A stretch of 64,000 nt of DNA, from contig JAEWBO010000010.1 in NCBI GenBank assembly GCA_023391105.1, forward strand, positions 37,119-101,118, given 5' to 3'. Position 1 is the stretch's first letter. Every line of letters begins with the position of its first letter. The notes under the pieces were generated by a model. It was not told where the DNA came from. It searched no databases and saw only the letters and a list, made by a program, of their open reading frames with translations. Position numbers and translations under genes: made by a program. This stretch comes from Bacillota bacterium. GTDB taxonomy: Bacteria > Bacillota > Clostridia > Christensenellales > SZUA-584. Below, piece after piece: positions 15,050-21,852 of this stretch.

Positions 15050-16561
15050 TTAGAGCTCTCTCCACTTTTCCCATACCGGATCAATACCTTTAATCAGGGC
15101 TTTGTAGATTTCATATTTTTTGCGGTATATGTCTTTATTCTCTTTGTTTGGCTGACAGGTGTACGATACACGCGACATATGATCGGCAGCAGCTTTTAAG
15201 CTTTCATAATCGCCTACTGCAACCGCCACACACATCGCTGCGCCAAGTGTTCCGAGTTCTTTAGCGGCCGACACTTCAATCGGAAGCTGCAGAACGTCCG
15301 CAAAAATCTGCACCCATATATTTGACTCGGTTGCTCCTCCCGAAATACGAACAGTTTTGGGTGGCTCCATGAATTTTAATAATCGTTCAATATGCATCAG
15401 ATGCGAGAAAACAACGCCTTCAAAAAGCGCACGAATCATATGTGCTCTGTCCTGAGATCCATCAATACCGATGAATGCCGCTCGCGCGTCAGCGTTCACG
15501 TTTGTGCCATATAAAAAAGGAAGAAAGATAATGCTGCTGTCAGAGGGCTCAAGGTTTTCTACTGTCCTGTCACAATACGCATAAGCTTTATCCATGCGTT
15601 TGCCTTCTTCGTTTTTTAGCAAGCTGTTAATAAACCACTCAAGATTACCCGCCGACGTCATGCTGCCTTCAATGCTGATATAGCAATCGTCAATGCAGAA
15701 CAAAGATGTCATGAACAGGTCTTCTGAGTATACAGCCTTTTTCGATATCATACTGTTGATGCTCCATGTGCCCGCAATAACCGACAGCTTATCGAACGAA
15801 GTCACACCTGTTGAAAGGCAGCACGAAGCCACATCAAACAGCCCCCCCGCAACAGGCGTCCCCTCTGCAAGACCCGTCTCCTGCGCGCATTTCTTTGTCA
15901 CATATCCGCATATATCCTTGGATGATTTCAGAGGCGGAAGCACATGCATATATTCAGCTATACCGAGCTCGCAAAGGATGCTCTGGTCGTACTCTCCGGT
16001 TTCTAAGTTCATCGCATTAATCGCAGACATATCCGTGATTTCACCGAATGCCTCTCCGGTCAGGCAGTAGCGCACATAATCCTTGCAGCCAAGTGCCCAT
16101 CGTACATTTTTTAAAACCTCGGGCTGGTGTTTTTTAAACCATGCTAAAAGAGAAACAAGCTGGCCTGCCCAAAGCGTCTGTTTGGTTAACGGTATAATTC
16201 TTGCCTGTACGCCTCTGGAAATCCAGTCGCGAACGATATCTGCCGCACGTGTGTCTGTTGAAATAATGCCCGGAGCTGCCGGCGTGCCGTCCTCCCGGAT
16301 CATGTAGACTCCGTTGCCATGCCCGGTGGCGGCAACCCCGGCAATGTCCTTTGGATCAATGCCCGATTTTTTTATCACGTCGCGTATGACCTGGGCGTTG
16401 GCTTCCCAAAGCTGGTTCATATCACGCTCTACAAACCCGCCCCTGCGGATCTCGGGATTTGCCAGTGCTCCGGCGACTGCAATCTCACTGCCGTTCGTAT
16501 CATAGAGTGCTGCTTTTGTTTTGCTTCCGCCGTTATCCAGCCCCAAATAATACCTTGCCAT
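15050..16561 (-). CDS. FGGY-family carbohydrate kinase (L-xylulose kinase LyxK/SgbK-like)
   Basis: The 503-residue ATP-dependent sugar kinase has the N-terminal phosphate loop YLGLDNGGSKTKAALYD (about 4-20) and the family segments PLTKQTLWAGQLVSLL (about 140) and AGGLFDVASCCLSTG (about 265). The adenosine region SGGATESNIWVQIFADVL is near residue 410. By eye it resembles E. coli LyxK (SgbK), which phosphorylates L-xylulose, more than xylulokinase or glycerol kinase. I start at the ATG 5 bases after AGGAGGAG. The two upstream genes encode UlaE-type and AraD/FucA-type enzymes, so the trio mirrors the E. coli lyxK-sgbU-sgbE set. Nearby kinases of this family also accept ribulose or erythritol-type substrates. 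Confidence 0.9.
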   Translation of the reverse strand: MARYYLGLDNGGSKTKAALYDTNGSEIAVAGALANPEIRRGGFVERDMNQLWEANAQVIRDVIKKSGIDPKDIAGVAATGHGNGVYMIREDGTPAAPGIISTDTRAADIVRDWISRGVQARIIPLTKQTLWAGQLVSLLAWFKKHQPEVLKNVRWALGCKDYVRYCLTGEAFGEITDMSAINAMNLETGEYDQSILCELGIAEYMHVLPPLKSSKDICGYVTKKCAQETGLAEGTPVAGGLFDVASCCLSTGVTSFDKLSVIAGTWSINSMISKKAVYSEDLFMTSLFCIDDCYISIEGSMTSAGNLEWFINSLLKNEEGKRMDKAYAYCDRTVENLEPSDSSIIFLPFLYGTNVNADARAAFIGIDGSQDRAHMIRALFEGVVFSHLMHIERLLKFMEPPKTVRISGGATESNIWVQIFADVLQLPIEVSAAKELGTLGAAMCVAVAVGDYESLKAAADHMSRVSYTCQPNKENKDIYRKKYEIYKALIKGIDPVWEKWREL

Positions 16562-16975
16562 GTGCTCCTCCTCTATACTCCGGTTAATATCGATACTTTT
16601 CTCGGTATTGACATAATTCATATAACACAATCAGCCTTGGAATCACCGCATACAGTTCAGTCTTGTATGTCTTCGACCTTTTCAAGCTTGGTTCCTGTAT
16701 AGATTGTCATATTCTCATTTTCCGATTAGTAACCATACCTATTTGAAGTGCATTGTCCATGCCTGCGGTGAGTGCTCCGGTCAATCGCCTTACTCAAACG
16801 CATAGCAAGCACCTATATACGTCTCTCCCTCACTGACATAACAGACGCGTGTTCCATGCATATAGAAAAAAAGGACGCGGCATTCTCCTCGAAATAACGC
16901 GTTAAGAGCATGTTTACATACACTTCTTTTTTAATCTGTATACTTTCTTCATAGCCTTCTTCCCGTAATTTGAAT
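16562..16975. other. 414-base gap between kinase and epimerase genes
   Basis: No intact gene or convincing promoter was found. Between 16790 and 16975 two overlapping reverse-strand frames look protein-like and would join by a single shift at a run of seven T residues, ending in ETYIGACYAFE and a TAA. There is no start codon with a ribosome-binding site, so this is at most a decayed short gene. The kinase nevertheless probably depends on read-through from the epimerase. Confidence 0.4.
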
Positions 16976-17866
16976 CTATATCGCTCTGTTGATCATGCTT
17001 TCCTCAGCCTCGTTATATCTGTCCAGCAAAAATTCTCTGGCCGTTTTAATATAGTCAATCGAAGCCTGCCTGTCGTCTGTCGCCCACATTTCCGCAACCA
17101 GTAAACCTTTGAAATTAATCTTGCACAAGTATCTGAAAAAAGCGACAAAATCAACATTACCCGCTCCGTAAGGGATGTCACGGATTTTGCCTGGTATTGT
17201 GTCTTTCAAATGTATCGCCGTAATATGCCCGGAGCCTGTCATAAAATCCCGCTGAACATTCACACCCATCGATGTTAAATTACCCACATCAGGATACACC
17301 TGAAGATACGGAGATTTGATGTTGCTGACGAACCTCATGATCTTTCTGATTGAGTCCATCATGCTCGTCTCCATGGTCTCAAATGCCAGACAAACCCCGC
17401 GGCTTGCAGCGTAACAGACAACCTCTTCAAGCGCCTTTGCGAAAAGCAAACGTGTTTTGCCGTTGGGGGTATTGTAATATTCATCGTACCCGGCGAGCTG
17501 CACAATGCGCACACCGATTTTTAAAGAGAAATCCACCGCATTCTTTATAAGCGTGATCCCCCTCGTCCTTGTTTCATTGTTTTCAGAACCAATAGGAAAC
17601 CGACGGTTACCCGACAGACACATTGTCAGTATGGGCATTGTTTGCCGATGCATTGCGCTCACGATCTCTGCAGTTTTCGTTTCGCTTTCAACGCGAGCCA
17701 TTCGCTCGTCGGTTTCATCAATGCTGATTTCGATAAAATCGTAGCCCGCTTCTTTTGCTGCTCTCATGCGTTCATCCCATGACATATCCATAGGCAAAGC
17801 CTTTTCATATATCCCCAAAAGGCAATCATTTATACGTTCTGGTATCTGTCTACTATCATCATGCAT
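16976..17866 (-). CDS. L-xylulose/L-ribulose-5-phosphate 3-epimerase, UlaE/SgbU type
   Basis: The 296-residue TIM-barrel protein belongs to the sugar phosphate isomerase/epimerase (AP endonuclease 2-like) family. It carries the UlaE hallmarks LGIYEKALP (about 17-25), IEISIDETDER (about 45-55), MCLSGNRRFPIGSE, VRIVQLAGYDEYY and HLKDTIPGKIRDIPYGAG. UlaE and SgbU convert L-xylulose 5-phosphate to L-ribulose 5-phosphate in L-ascorbate and L-xylulose breakdown. It lies between the class II aldolase/epimerase and the FGGY kinase genes, matching that pathway. No 3-keto-L-gulonate-6-phosphate decarboxylase is present in the window, so L-ascorbate itself is a less likely substrate. Confidence 0.92.
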   Translation of the reverse strand: MHDDSRQIPERINDCLLGIYEKALPMDMSWDERMRAAKEAGYDFIEISIDETDERMARVESETKTAEIVSAMHRQTMPILTMCLSGNRRFPIGSENNETRTRGITLIKNAVDFSLKIGVRIVQLAGYDEYYNTPNGKTRLLFAKALEEVVCYAASRGVCLAFETMETSMMDSIRKIMRFVSNIKSPYLQVYPDVGNLTSMGVNVQRDFMTGSGHITAIHLKDTIPGKIRDIPYGAGNVDFVAFFRYLCKINFKGLLVAEMWATDDRQASIDYIKTAREFLLDRYNEAEESMINRAI

Positions 17867-17933
17867 ATATATATAAACTCCATTCTATTTGGTGGTAAGA
17901 ATTGCAGCCGTACAGTTTATTGGCAGTGTCGGA

Positions 17934-18575
17934 TTACTTATTCTGGCCAACGCTCTTAAAGATTTCAGCAGCGTTATCCGACTGCTCTTGGGTCAATACC
18001 GCAGGCTCACCTGCCGACTTGGCTGCCAGATACGCTTTTGCCGTATCTTCCATATATATTGCTGCATAAAGCGCTTCTTTCAGATTTGAACCAACGGTCA
18101 CAACGCCATGGTGTTTCAAAATAACCGCACGTTTTCCGTTGATATGCGCAACAGTCTCAATGCCCATATTAAGGCTGGCCGGAGAACTATAGGGCGCCAC
18201 ATTGACTTCGCCCAGCGTCACGTTTGAGAGCGTGGTCGTTACTGCCGGCAGCTTATCTGAGACTAGCCCGACTGCCGTTGCATATGTCTGATGAGTATGG
18301 ATAATGGCATTGACTCCCGGCATGTTGCGATATATATATAACAGCGCCACTGTATCCACGGATGGCTTCAATGTTCCTTCTTTGATATTACCTTCAATAT
18401 CCATTAGCAGCACGTCATCATCCTGCATTGTCTCATAATATGTGCCGGACGGAGTCACAAGAATATCACCGCAATCAAGGCGCATGCTGACATTGCCACC
18501 CGCAAGTGCAATCAAACCATATTCTTTGATTTTTAACGCAGTATCGATTATGTCTCGTTTTTCTTTTTCAAACAT
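17934..18575 (-). CDS. Class II aldolase/L-ribulose-5-phosphate 4-epimerase family protein
   Basis: The 213-residue zinc enzyme shows the family layout: LALAGGNVSMR-type phosphate loop (residues about 19-29), TPSGTYYETM (about 43), KPSVDTVALLY (about 70), the zinc histidines in IIHTHQTY (about 93-97) and the third in LKHHGVVTVG (about 155). The acid/base position after KPS is Asp, as in AraD epimerases, not Glu as in FucA aldolase. By eye the residue matching AraD Asp120 looks like Asn, so aldolase versus 4-epimerase is undecided. The start at 18575 follows GGGGG by 8 bases. It is the first gene of operon C, before the UlaE-type epimerase. Confidence 0.9.
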   Translation of the reverse strand: MFEKEKRDIIDTALKIKEYGLIALAGGNVSMRLDCGDILVTPSGTYYETMQDDDVLLMDIEGNIKEGTLKPSVDTVALLYIYRNMPGVNAIIHTHQTYATAVGLVSDKLPAVTTTLSNVTLGEVNVAPYSSPASLNMGIETVAHINGKRAVILKHHGVVTVGSNLKEALYAAIYMEDTAKAYLAAKSAGEPAVLTQEQSDNAAEIFKSVGQNK

Positions 18576-18614
18576 ATAACTTACCCCCTGATAAGAGCAA
18601 AATATCACATTAAT

Positions 18615-18643
18615 AACTTAACATATGTTATTACACTTGTCAA
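18615..18643 (-). promoter_or_regulatory. Promoter of the aldolase-epimerase-kinase operon
   Basis: Reverse-strand TTGACA (18638-18643) is followed after 17 bases by TAAGTT (18615-18620), a weak -10. When aligned by the -35 with the ABC importer promoter, both spacers carry RCATATGY at the same distance and run into TAA. Confidence 0.6.
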
Positions 18644-18659
18644 ACATATTCTTTGGAAT
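18619..18659 (-). promoter_or_regulatory. Operator region at the aldolase-epimerase-kinase promoter
   Basis: The perfect palindrome TAACATATGTTA (18619-18630) sits in the spacer next to the -10. The 15-mer CATATTCTTTGGAAT (18645-18659), just upstream of the -35, matches a 15-mer in the ABC importer promoter at 14 positions. The two promoters are therefore probably read by the same regulator, most likely one of the twin SorC-type proteins. Confidence 0.55.
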
Positions 18660-18661
18660 AA

Positions 18662-18943
18662 TTGATGGCGCGCCTTGTAATTTCTGGCGGTCGCTTTTTA
18701 TATAATAATTTATGGTTTATTTTGCAATAGCATTTGAAAGCAAGTCTATCAAGGCATCAAAATGCCGATGGATTCGCAGGAAGCCAATTTGGCTTCCATA
18801 AGCTTATTGTTGTTAAAAAAGTCTTTATGTAAGCATCTTCGCAAATAATATATTCCCAAATTAGAAGGATTTCTGACATTTTTCGTGTATTATACAAATA
18901 GGTGTGTTGTTATATCACGCCAATACTTATACGGAGATTTTTC
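18662..18943. other. Intergenic region with two short stem-loops
   Basis: No coding frame was found. Two perfect inverted repeats lie close together: GGCAT-CAAA-ATGCC (about 18753-18766) and GGAAGCCAATTTGGCTTCC (18779-18797). Neither is followed by a T run on either strand. A promoter for the plus-strand CMD gene must lie in the right part, where only weak matches (TTTCTG and TACAAA, 17 apart, around 18867-18895) were seen. Confidence 0.4.
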
Positions 18944-19291
18944 ATGGACGCTGCTGACAAAGAAAAAATAGAAAAGATCATACATGATAGAAAAACGGCG
19001 CACAGTGAGCTTAACCAAAAGTCCTCTGTTTACCGTGCTTTTCTTGGACTGGAGGAAAAAGCGTTTGCGGAAGGCCCGCTTACAAAGCGTGATAAGGAGC
19101 TGATTGCTGTGGGTATATCCGTCGTGATCAACTGCGAATCCTGCATGGAGTGGCACATTCATCAGGCGCTGCAAAGCGGCGCGACCGAACAGCAGGTCAT
19201 CGAAGCAATCGAGGTCGGCATCGAGATGGGCGGCGGCCCCGCGACGGTATCGGCGCGGTTTGCGCTCAAAGCGCTGGAGTATCATAAATAA
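18944..19291 (+). CDS. Carboxymuconolactone decarboxylase/AhpD-like protein
   Basis: The 115-residue small helical protein of the CMD family carries the AhpD-type redox motif in INCESCMEWHIHQAL (Cys-x-x-Cys with His four positions on, about residues 61-70). It also has the downstream EQQVIEAIEVGIEMGGGPA helix-turn. AhpD-like members reduce peroxiredoxin or other thiol partners; others bind small molecules. The ATG at 18944 follows GGAG by 7 bases, and an upstream in-frame ATG lacks a site. It is a single-gene unit ending at a bidirectional terminator, with no visible link to the sugar operon on the opposite strand. Confidence 0.88.
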   Translation: MDAADKEKIEKIIHDRKTAHSELNQKSSVYRAFLGLEEKAFAEGPLTKRDKELIAVGISVVINCESCMEWHIHQALQSGATEQQVIEAIEVGIEMGGGPATVSARFALKALEYHK

Positions 19292-19301
19292 GCACAACAA
19301 A

Positions 19302-19321
19302 AGCGGCCAAGGCTGGCCGCT
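19302..19321. terminator. Bidirectional terminator hairpin
   Basis: AGCGGCCA and TGGCCGCT form a perfect 8-base stem with a 4-base loop between two convergent genes (plus-strand CMD gene and reverse-strand cysteine-rich gene). T-rich tracts are short on both sides. Confidence 0.7.
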
Positions 19322-19334
19322 ATGTATTGCTTGA

Positions 19335-19547
19335 TTAACAGTGGCAGCGGCTGAAAAAGGATACTGCTTCGATTTGATCAAAGCGGATGACCGTGATGCG
19401 TCCGCGGCACACGATCTTAATGGCGTCGTCCGACACGCCTGTGAGCAAGCCGCAAAAGCAGCCCCCGCATGTGGTCACACACACGAAATCGTCAATATTA
19501 TTCTCCAGCTCGCAAAGGATGCTGTCCCGTTTGCAATCAAATGACAT
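19335..19547 (-). CDS. Cysteine-rich small protein, Sm-like fold possible
   Basis: The 70-residue protein starts 9 bases after AAAGGGAG. It has eight cysteines, including TTCGGCFCG in the middle and a CHC ending. The middle (LENNIDDFVCVTTCGGCFCG ... IKIVCRGRITVIRFDQIEAV) follows the pattern of small Sm/LSm-like beta-barrels, in which a strand ends in a glycine-rich turn and a final strand precedes VIRFDQIEAV. Similar short proteins occur in spore-forming Firmicutes and some are spore-coat related; that link is only a suggestion. I do not recognise a named family. Confidence 0.7.
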   Translation of the reverse strand: MSFDCKRDSILCELENNIDDFVCVTTCGGCFCGLLTGVSDDAIKIVCRGRITVIRFDQIEAVSFFSRCHC

Positions 19548-19681
19548 GGCATTTCGCTCCCTTTCCTCAATGTTTGCTAATACCATATTATTAGACTGGT
19601 GCCGTTTTGGTGACAGCATCGTCTTATGATGTTTGTTTCGTGTCACTATTTGTGGGATATTGCCTGATATTCATATCAAAA

Positions 19682-19701
19682 CCGCGCTTGGAAAAGCGCG
19701 G
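19682..19701. repeat. Unassigned perfect hairpin
   Basis: CCGCGCTT-GGAA-AAGCGCGG is a perfect 8-base stem with a GGAA loop, in the gap between the cysteine-rich gene and the malic enzyme terminator. It has no T run on either side. It may be a leader structure for the cysteine-rich gene, whose start lies 135 bases further on in the reverse direction. Confidence 0.4.
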
Positions 19702-19765
19702 CATGCAGCACTGCAAAACGCACCGCATATACGAAGAGCCGGTGCCGTTTGGAACCCTGATATAT

Positions 19766-19791
19766 AAAAGCAGCCCGTTCGAGCTGCTTTT
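19766..19791 (-). terminator. Terminator after malic enzyme
   Basis: Reverse-strand AAAAGCAGC-TCGAACGG-GCTGCTTTT followed by ATATA lies 22 bases past the malic enzyme stop. It is a typical intrinsic terminator and, because of flanking A and T runs, could work in both directions. Confidence 0.8.
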
Positions 19792-19812
19792 CTGCTCTTT
19801 TTGCATGTGATG

Positions 19813-20985
19813 TTACAGACGCGCGACGCCGCTTTTCCTTGCGGCCTGAGCCACCGCTTGGGCCACCGTGCTGCCCACACCCTCATCAAACGGCGCGGGA
19901 ATCACGTGCTCTGCACTAAGCTCGTCGTCCGACACAAGATTCGCGAGCGCGTATGCCGCCGCGATCTTCATATCGTCATTGATATCGCTTGCGCGCACAT
20001 CCAGCGCACCGCGGAAAATACCCGGAAACGCCAGCACGTTATTGATCTGGTTGGGAAAATCGCTGCGGCCAGTGCCCACCACGCTGGCACCCGCCTTTTT
20101 GGCAAGGTCAGGCATAATCTCCGGCACAGGGTTGCTCATTGCGAAGATAATGGGTTCGGAGTTCATGGACTTGACCATTTCCTCCGACACGATGCCCGGC
20201 GCCGATACGCCGATGAACACATCCGCGCCTTTGATGACATCTTCCAGAGAACCCTTTTTCATCTCACGGTTGGAGAGCGCCGCCATCTGCTGCTTGAAGG
20301 GATTCAGCCCCTCGCGGCCTTCATATATCGCGCCCTTTGAGTCGCAGAGAATCACGTTCCTCAGCCCCATGCTCATGAGAAGCCTTGTTACCGCGACGCC
20401 CGCCGCACCTGCGCCCGACACCACAACCTCTTGGTCCTCCAGCCTTCTGCCTGTGAGCTTCATCGCGTTGATCATTGCCGCTGCCGTCACCACAGCGGTA
20501 CCATGCTGATCGTCATGGAAAATGGGGATGTCGCAGCGCGCCTTCAACTTTTCCTCAATCTCAAAGCAGCGCGGCGCCGCAATGTCTTCTAGGTTCACGC
20601 CGCCGAAGCTTCCCGATATCTGATACACCGTTTCCACGATACTGTCCACATCTTTGCTTTTCACGCAGAGCGGAAACGCGTCCACGTCACCGAACGCCTT
20701 GAACAGCACGCATTTGCCCTCCATCACGGGCATGCCGGCCTCCGGCCCGATATCACCAAGACCCAGCACCGCAGTGCCGTCCGTCACCACCGCGACGAGG
20801 TTCCAGCGCCGTGTGAGCTCGTAGCTTTTGTCGACGTCCTTTTGTATCTCAAGGCACGGCTGCGCCACGCCCGGCGTGTACGCAAGCGACAAGTCCTGCT
20901 TGGTTTTCACAGGCACCGTCGTGTTCACCTCAATTTTGCCTTTCCAATCATAATGAAGCTTTAAGCTTTCCTTCGCATAATCCAA
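19813..20985 (-). CDS. NAD(P)-dependent malic enzyme
   Basis: Malic enzyme oxidatively decarboxylates malate to pyruvate. The roughly 390-residue protein has the family motifs LSLAYTPGVAQPC (about 35-47, with the catalytic tyrosine), VLGLGDIGPEAGMPVMEGK (about 75-93), the metal/cofactor region FHDDQHGTA and the Rossmann GAGAAGVA. The length fits the short bacterial type. No good site precedes the two upstream candidate starts. The TTG at 20985 follows AAGGGG by 9 bases and gives a family-like N-terminus (DYAKESLKLHYDWKGKIEV). A longer start up to 21045 cannot be ruled out. It lies 63 bases after the YgjP-type gene. Confidence 0.93.
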   Translation of the reverse strand: MDYAKESLKLHYDWKGKIEVNTTVPVKTKQDLSLAYTPGVAQPCLEIQKDVDKSYELTRRWNLVAVVTDGTAVLGLGDIGPEAGMPVMEGKCVLFKAFGDVDAFPLCVKSKDVDSIVETVYQISGSFGGVNLEDIAAPRCFEIEEKLKARCDIPIFHDDQHGTAVVTAAAMINAMKLTGRRLEDQEVVVSGAGAAGVAVTRLLMSMGLRNVILCDSKGAIYEGREGLNPFKQQMAALSNREMKKGSLEDVIKGADVFIGVSAPGIVSEEMVKSMNSEPIIFAMSNPVPEIMPDLAKKAGASVVGTGRSDFPNQINNVLAFPGIFRGALDVRASDINDDMKIAAAYALANLVSDDELSAEHVIPAPFDEGVGSTVAQAVAQAARKSGVARL

Positions 20986-21048
20986 GTCTTTCGTCCCCTT
21001 AAAATTAATTTCATCGTATTCTATCATATAGTATGGTTGTTTCAAAGC

Positions 21049-21753
21049 TTAATAATCAACGAGTCCGTAAGCTTCCAGACGTTTGTCGAAGGCGTGCCTG
21101 TCCGGGCAATAGCTTTCCAGCGCTTTGTAAAAAGCGCGCGAGTGGCTCGCTGTTTGCAGGTGGCACAGCTCATGATATATCACATAGTCGATGAGGTCTT
21201 GCTCACAGCGAAGCAGATGCACCGAAAGGCTCATCGTCATTCGCCTCGGATTAATGCTGCCCCACCGCGTCAGCATGCCGCGTACCGAAAGCTTGATCTC
21301 ACCTTCTGGCCGCGGGCTTACCTTGGGCGCCAGCTCGGCGAGGCGTCGGCTGAAAGCCTGCTTGGCCATGCGCATCATAAATCGCGCAAACAGCGCCTTG
21401 GCGCTGCCGCCGGGCGGCACGCAAAGCACCAGCTCGGAGCCAACAAGCCCCGCATAAGCCTTTTCCTCGCGCATCACACGAAGAGAAAACCGCTGCCCCA
21501 GCATGCAGAAGCTGTCGCCGCTTATGTATGCTTTGGGATAGCAGCGGCTGCGCTGCCGCTCCACCGCGTCAAGCCGCTCTCTGATATAGCCCTCGTGCTG
21601 CGCCACAAACGCGTTGATACGGTTTTCAGGCAAGCGGTGCGGCGCAGACACACTTACGCGTTTATCTCCCGTGACGCGTATGCGCATGTTTTTCATTTTC
21701 TTTCGCTGAATGTGAAATTCAAGGCCGCTCAGCGTCTTTGCATCTTTTATCAT
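21049..21753 (-). CDS. YgjP-like metallopeptidase domain protein (M48/DUF45)
   Basis: The roughly 234-residue protein has the YgjP/DUF45 signature: LTRWGSINPRRMTMSL (about 160), then DYVIYHELCHLQTASHS with the HExxH-type zinc site HELCH, and a C-terminal segment with the expected third ligand region around HSRAFYKALESYCPD. The family is predicted to be zinc-dependent proteases or nucleic-acid-associated enzymes; no substrate is known. The start is uncertain because no clear ribosome-binding site is visible; MIKDAKTLSG at 21753 fits family length. It precedes malic enzyme, but a functional link is not evident. Confidence 0.85.
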   Translation of the reverse strand: MIKDAKTLSGLEFHIQRKKMKNMRIRVTGDKRVSVSAPHRLPENRINAFVAQHEGYIRERLDAVERQRSRCYPKAYISGDSFCMLGQRFSLRVMREEKAYAGLVGSELVLCVPPGGSAKALFARFMMRMAKQAFSRRLAELAPKVSPRPEGEIKLSVRGMLTRWGSINPRRMTMSLSVHLLRCEQDLIDYVIYHELCHLQTASHSRAFYKALESYCPDRHAFDKRLEAYGLVDY

Positions 21754-21852
21754 GATGCCATTATCATACACAAAAACGCGCGTGATGTCTTGTATAATGT
21801 GATGAGTTGAACACAAAAAGAGCAGGATAACCCGCTCTTGATATTGCGTCTC

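Noticed and set aside
15050..16630. Longer kinase start at 16630
   Set aside because: The 23 extra residues lie before a strong AGGAGGAG site and do not resemble the family, which starts near YLGLDNGG.
16976..18575. L-ascorbate utilisation pathway
   Set aside because: No UlaA-type PTS, lactonase or 3-keto-L-gulonate-6-phosphate decarboxylase is visible; only the lower epimerase-type steps match.
19801..20509. Plus-strand open frames of 179 and 213 codons
   Set aside because: They are antisense to malic enzyme, with no initiation signal or domain.
21037..21810. Long plus-strand open frame of 257 codons
   Set aside because: It is antisense to the YgjP-type metallopeptidase, has no ribosome-binding site and no recognisable domain, whereas the reverse-strand frame has the HELCH motif.
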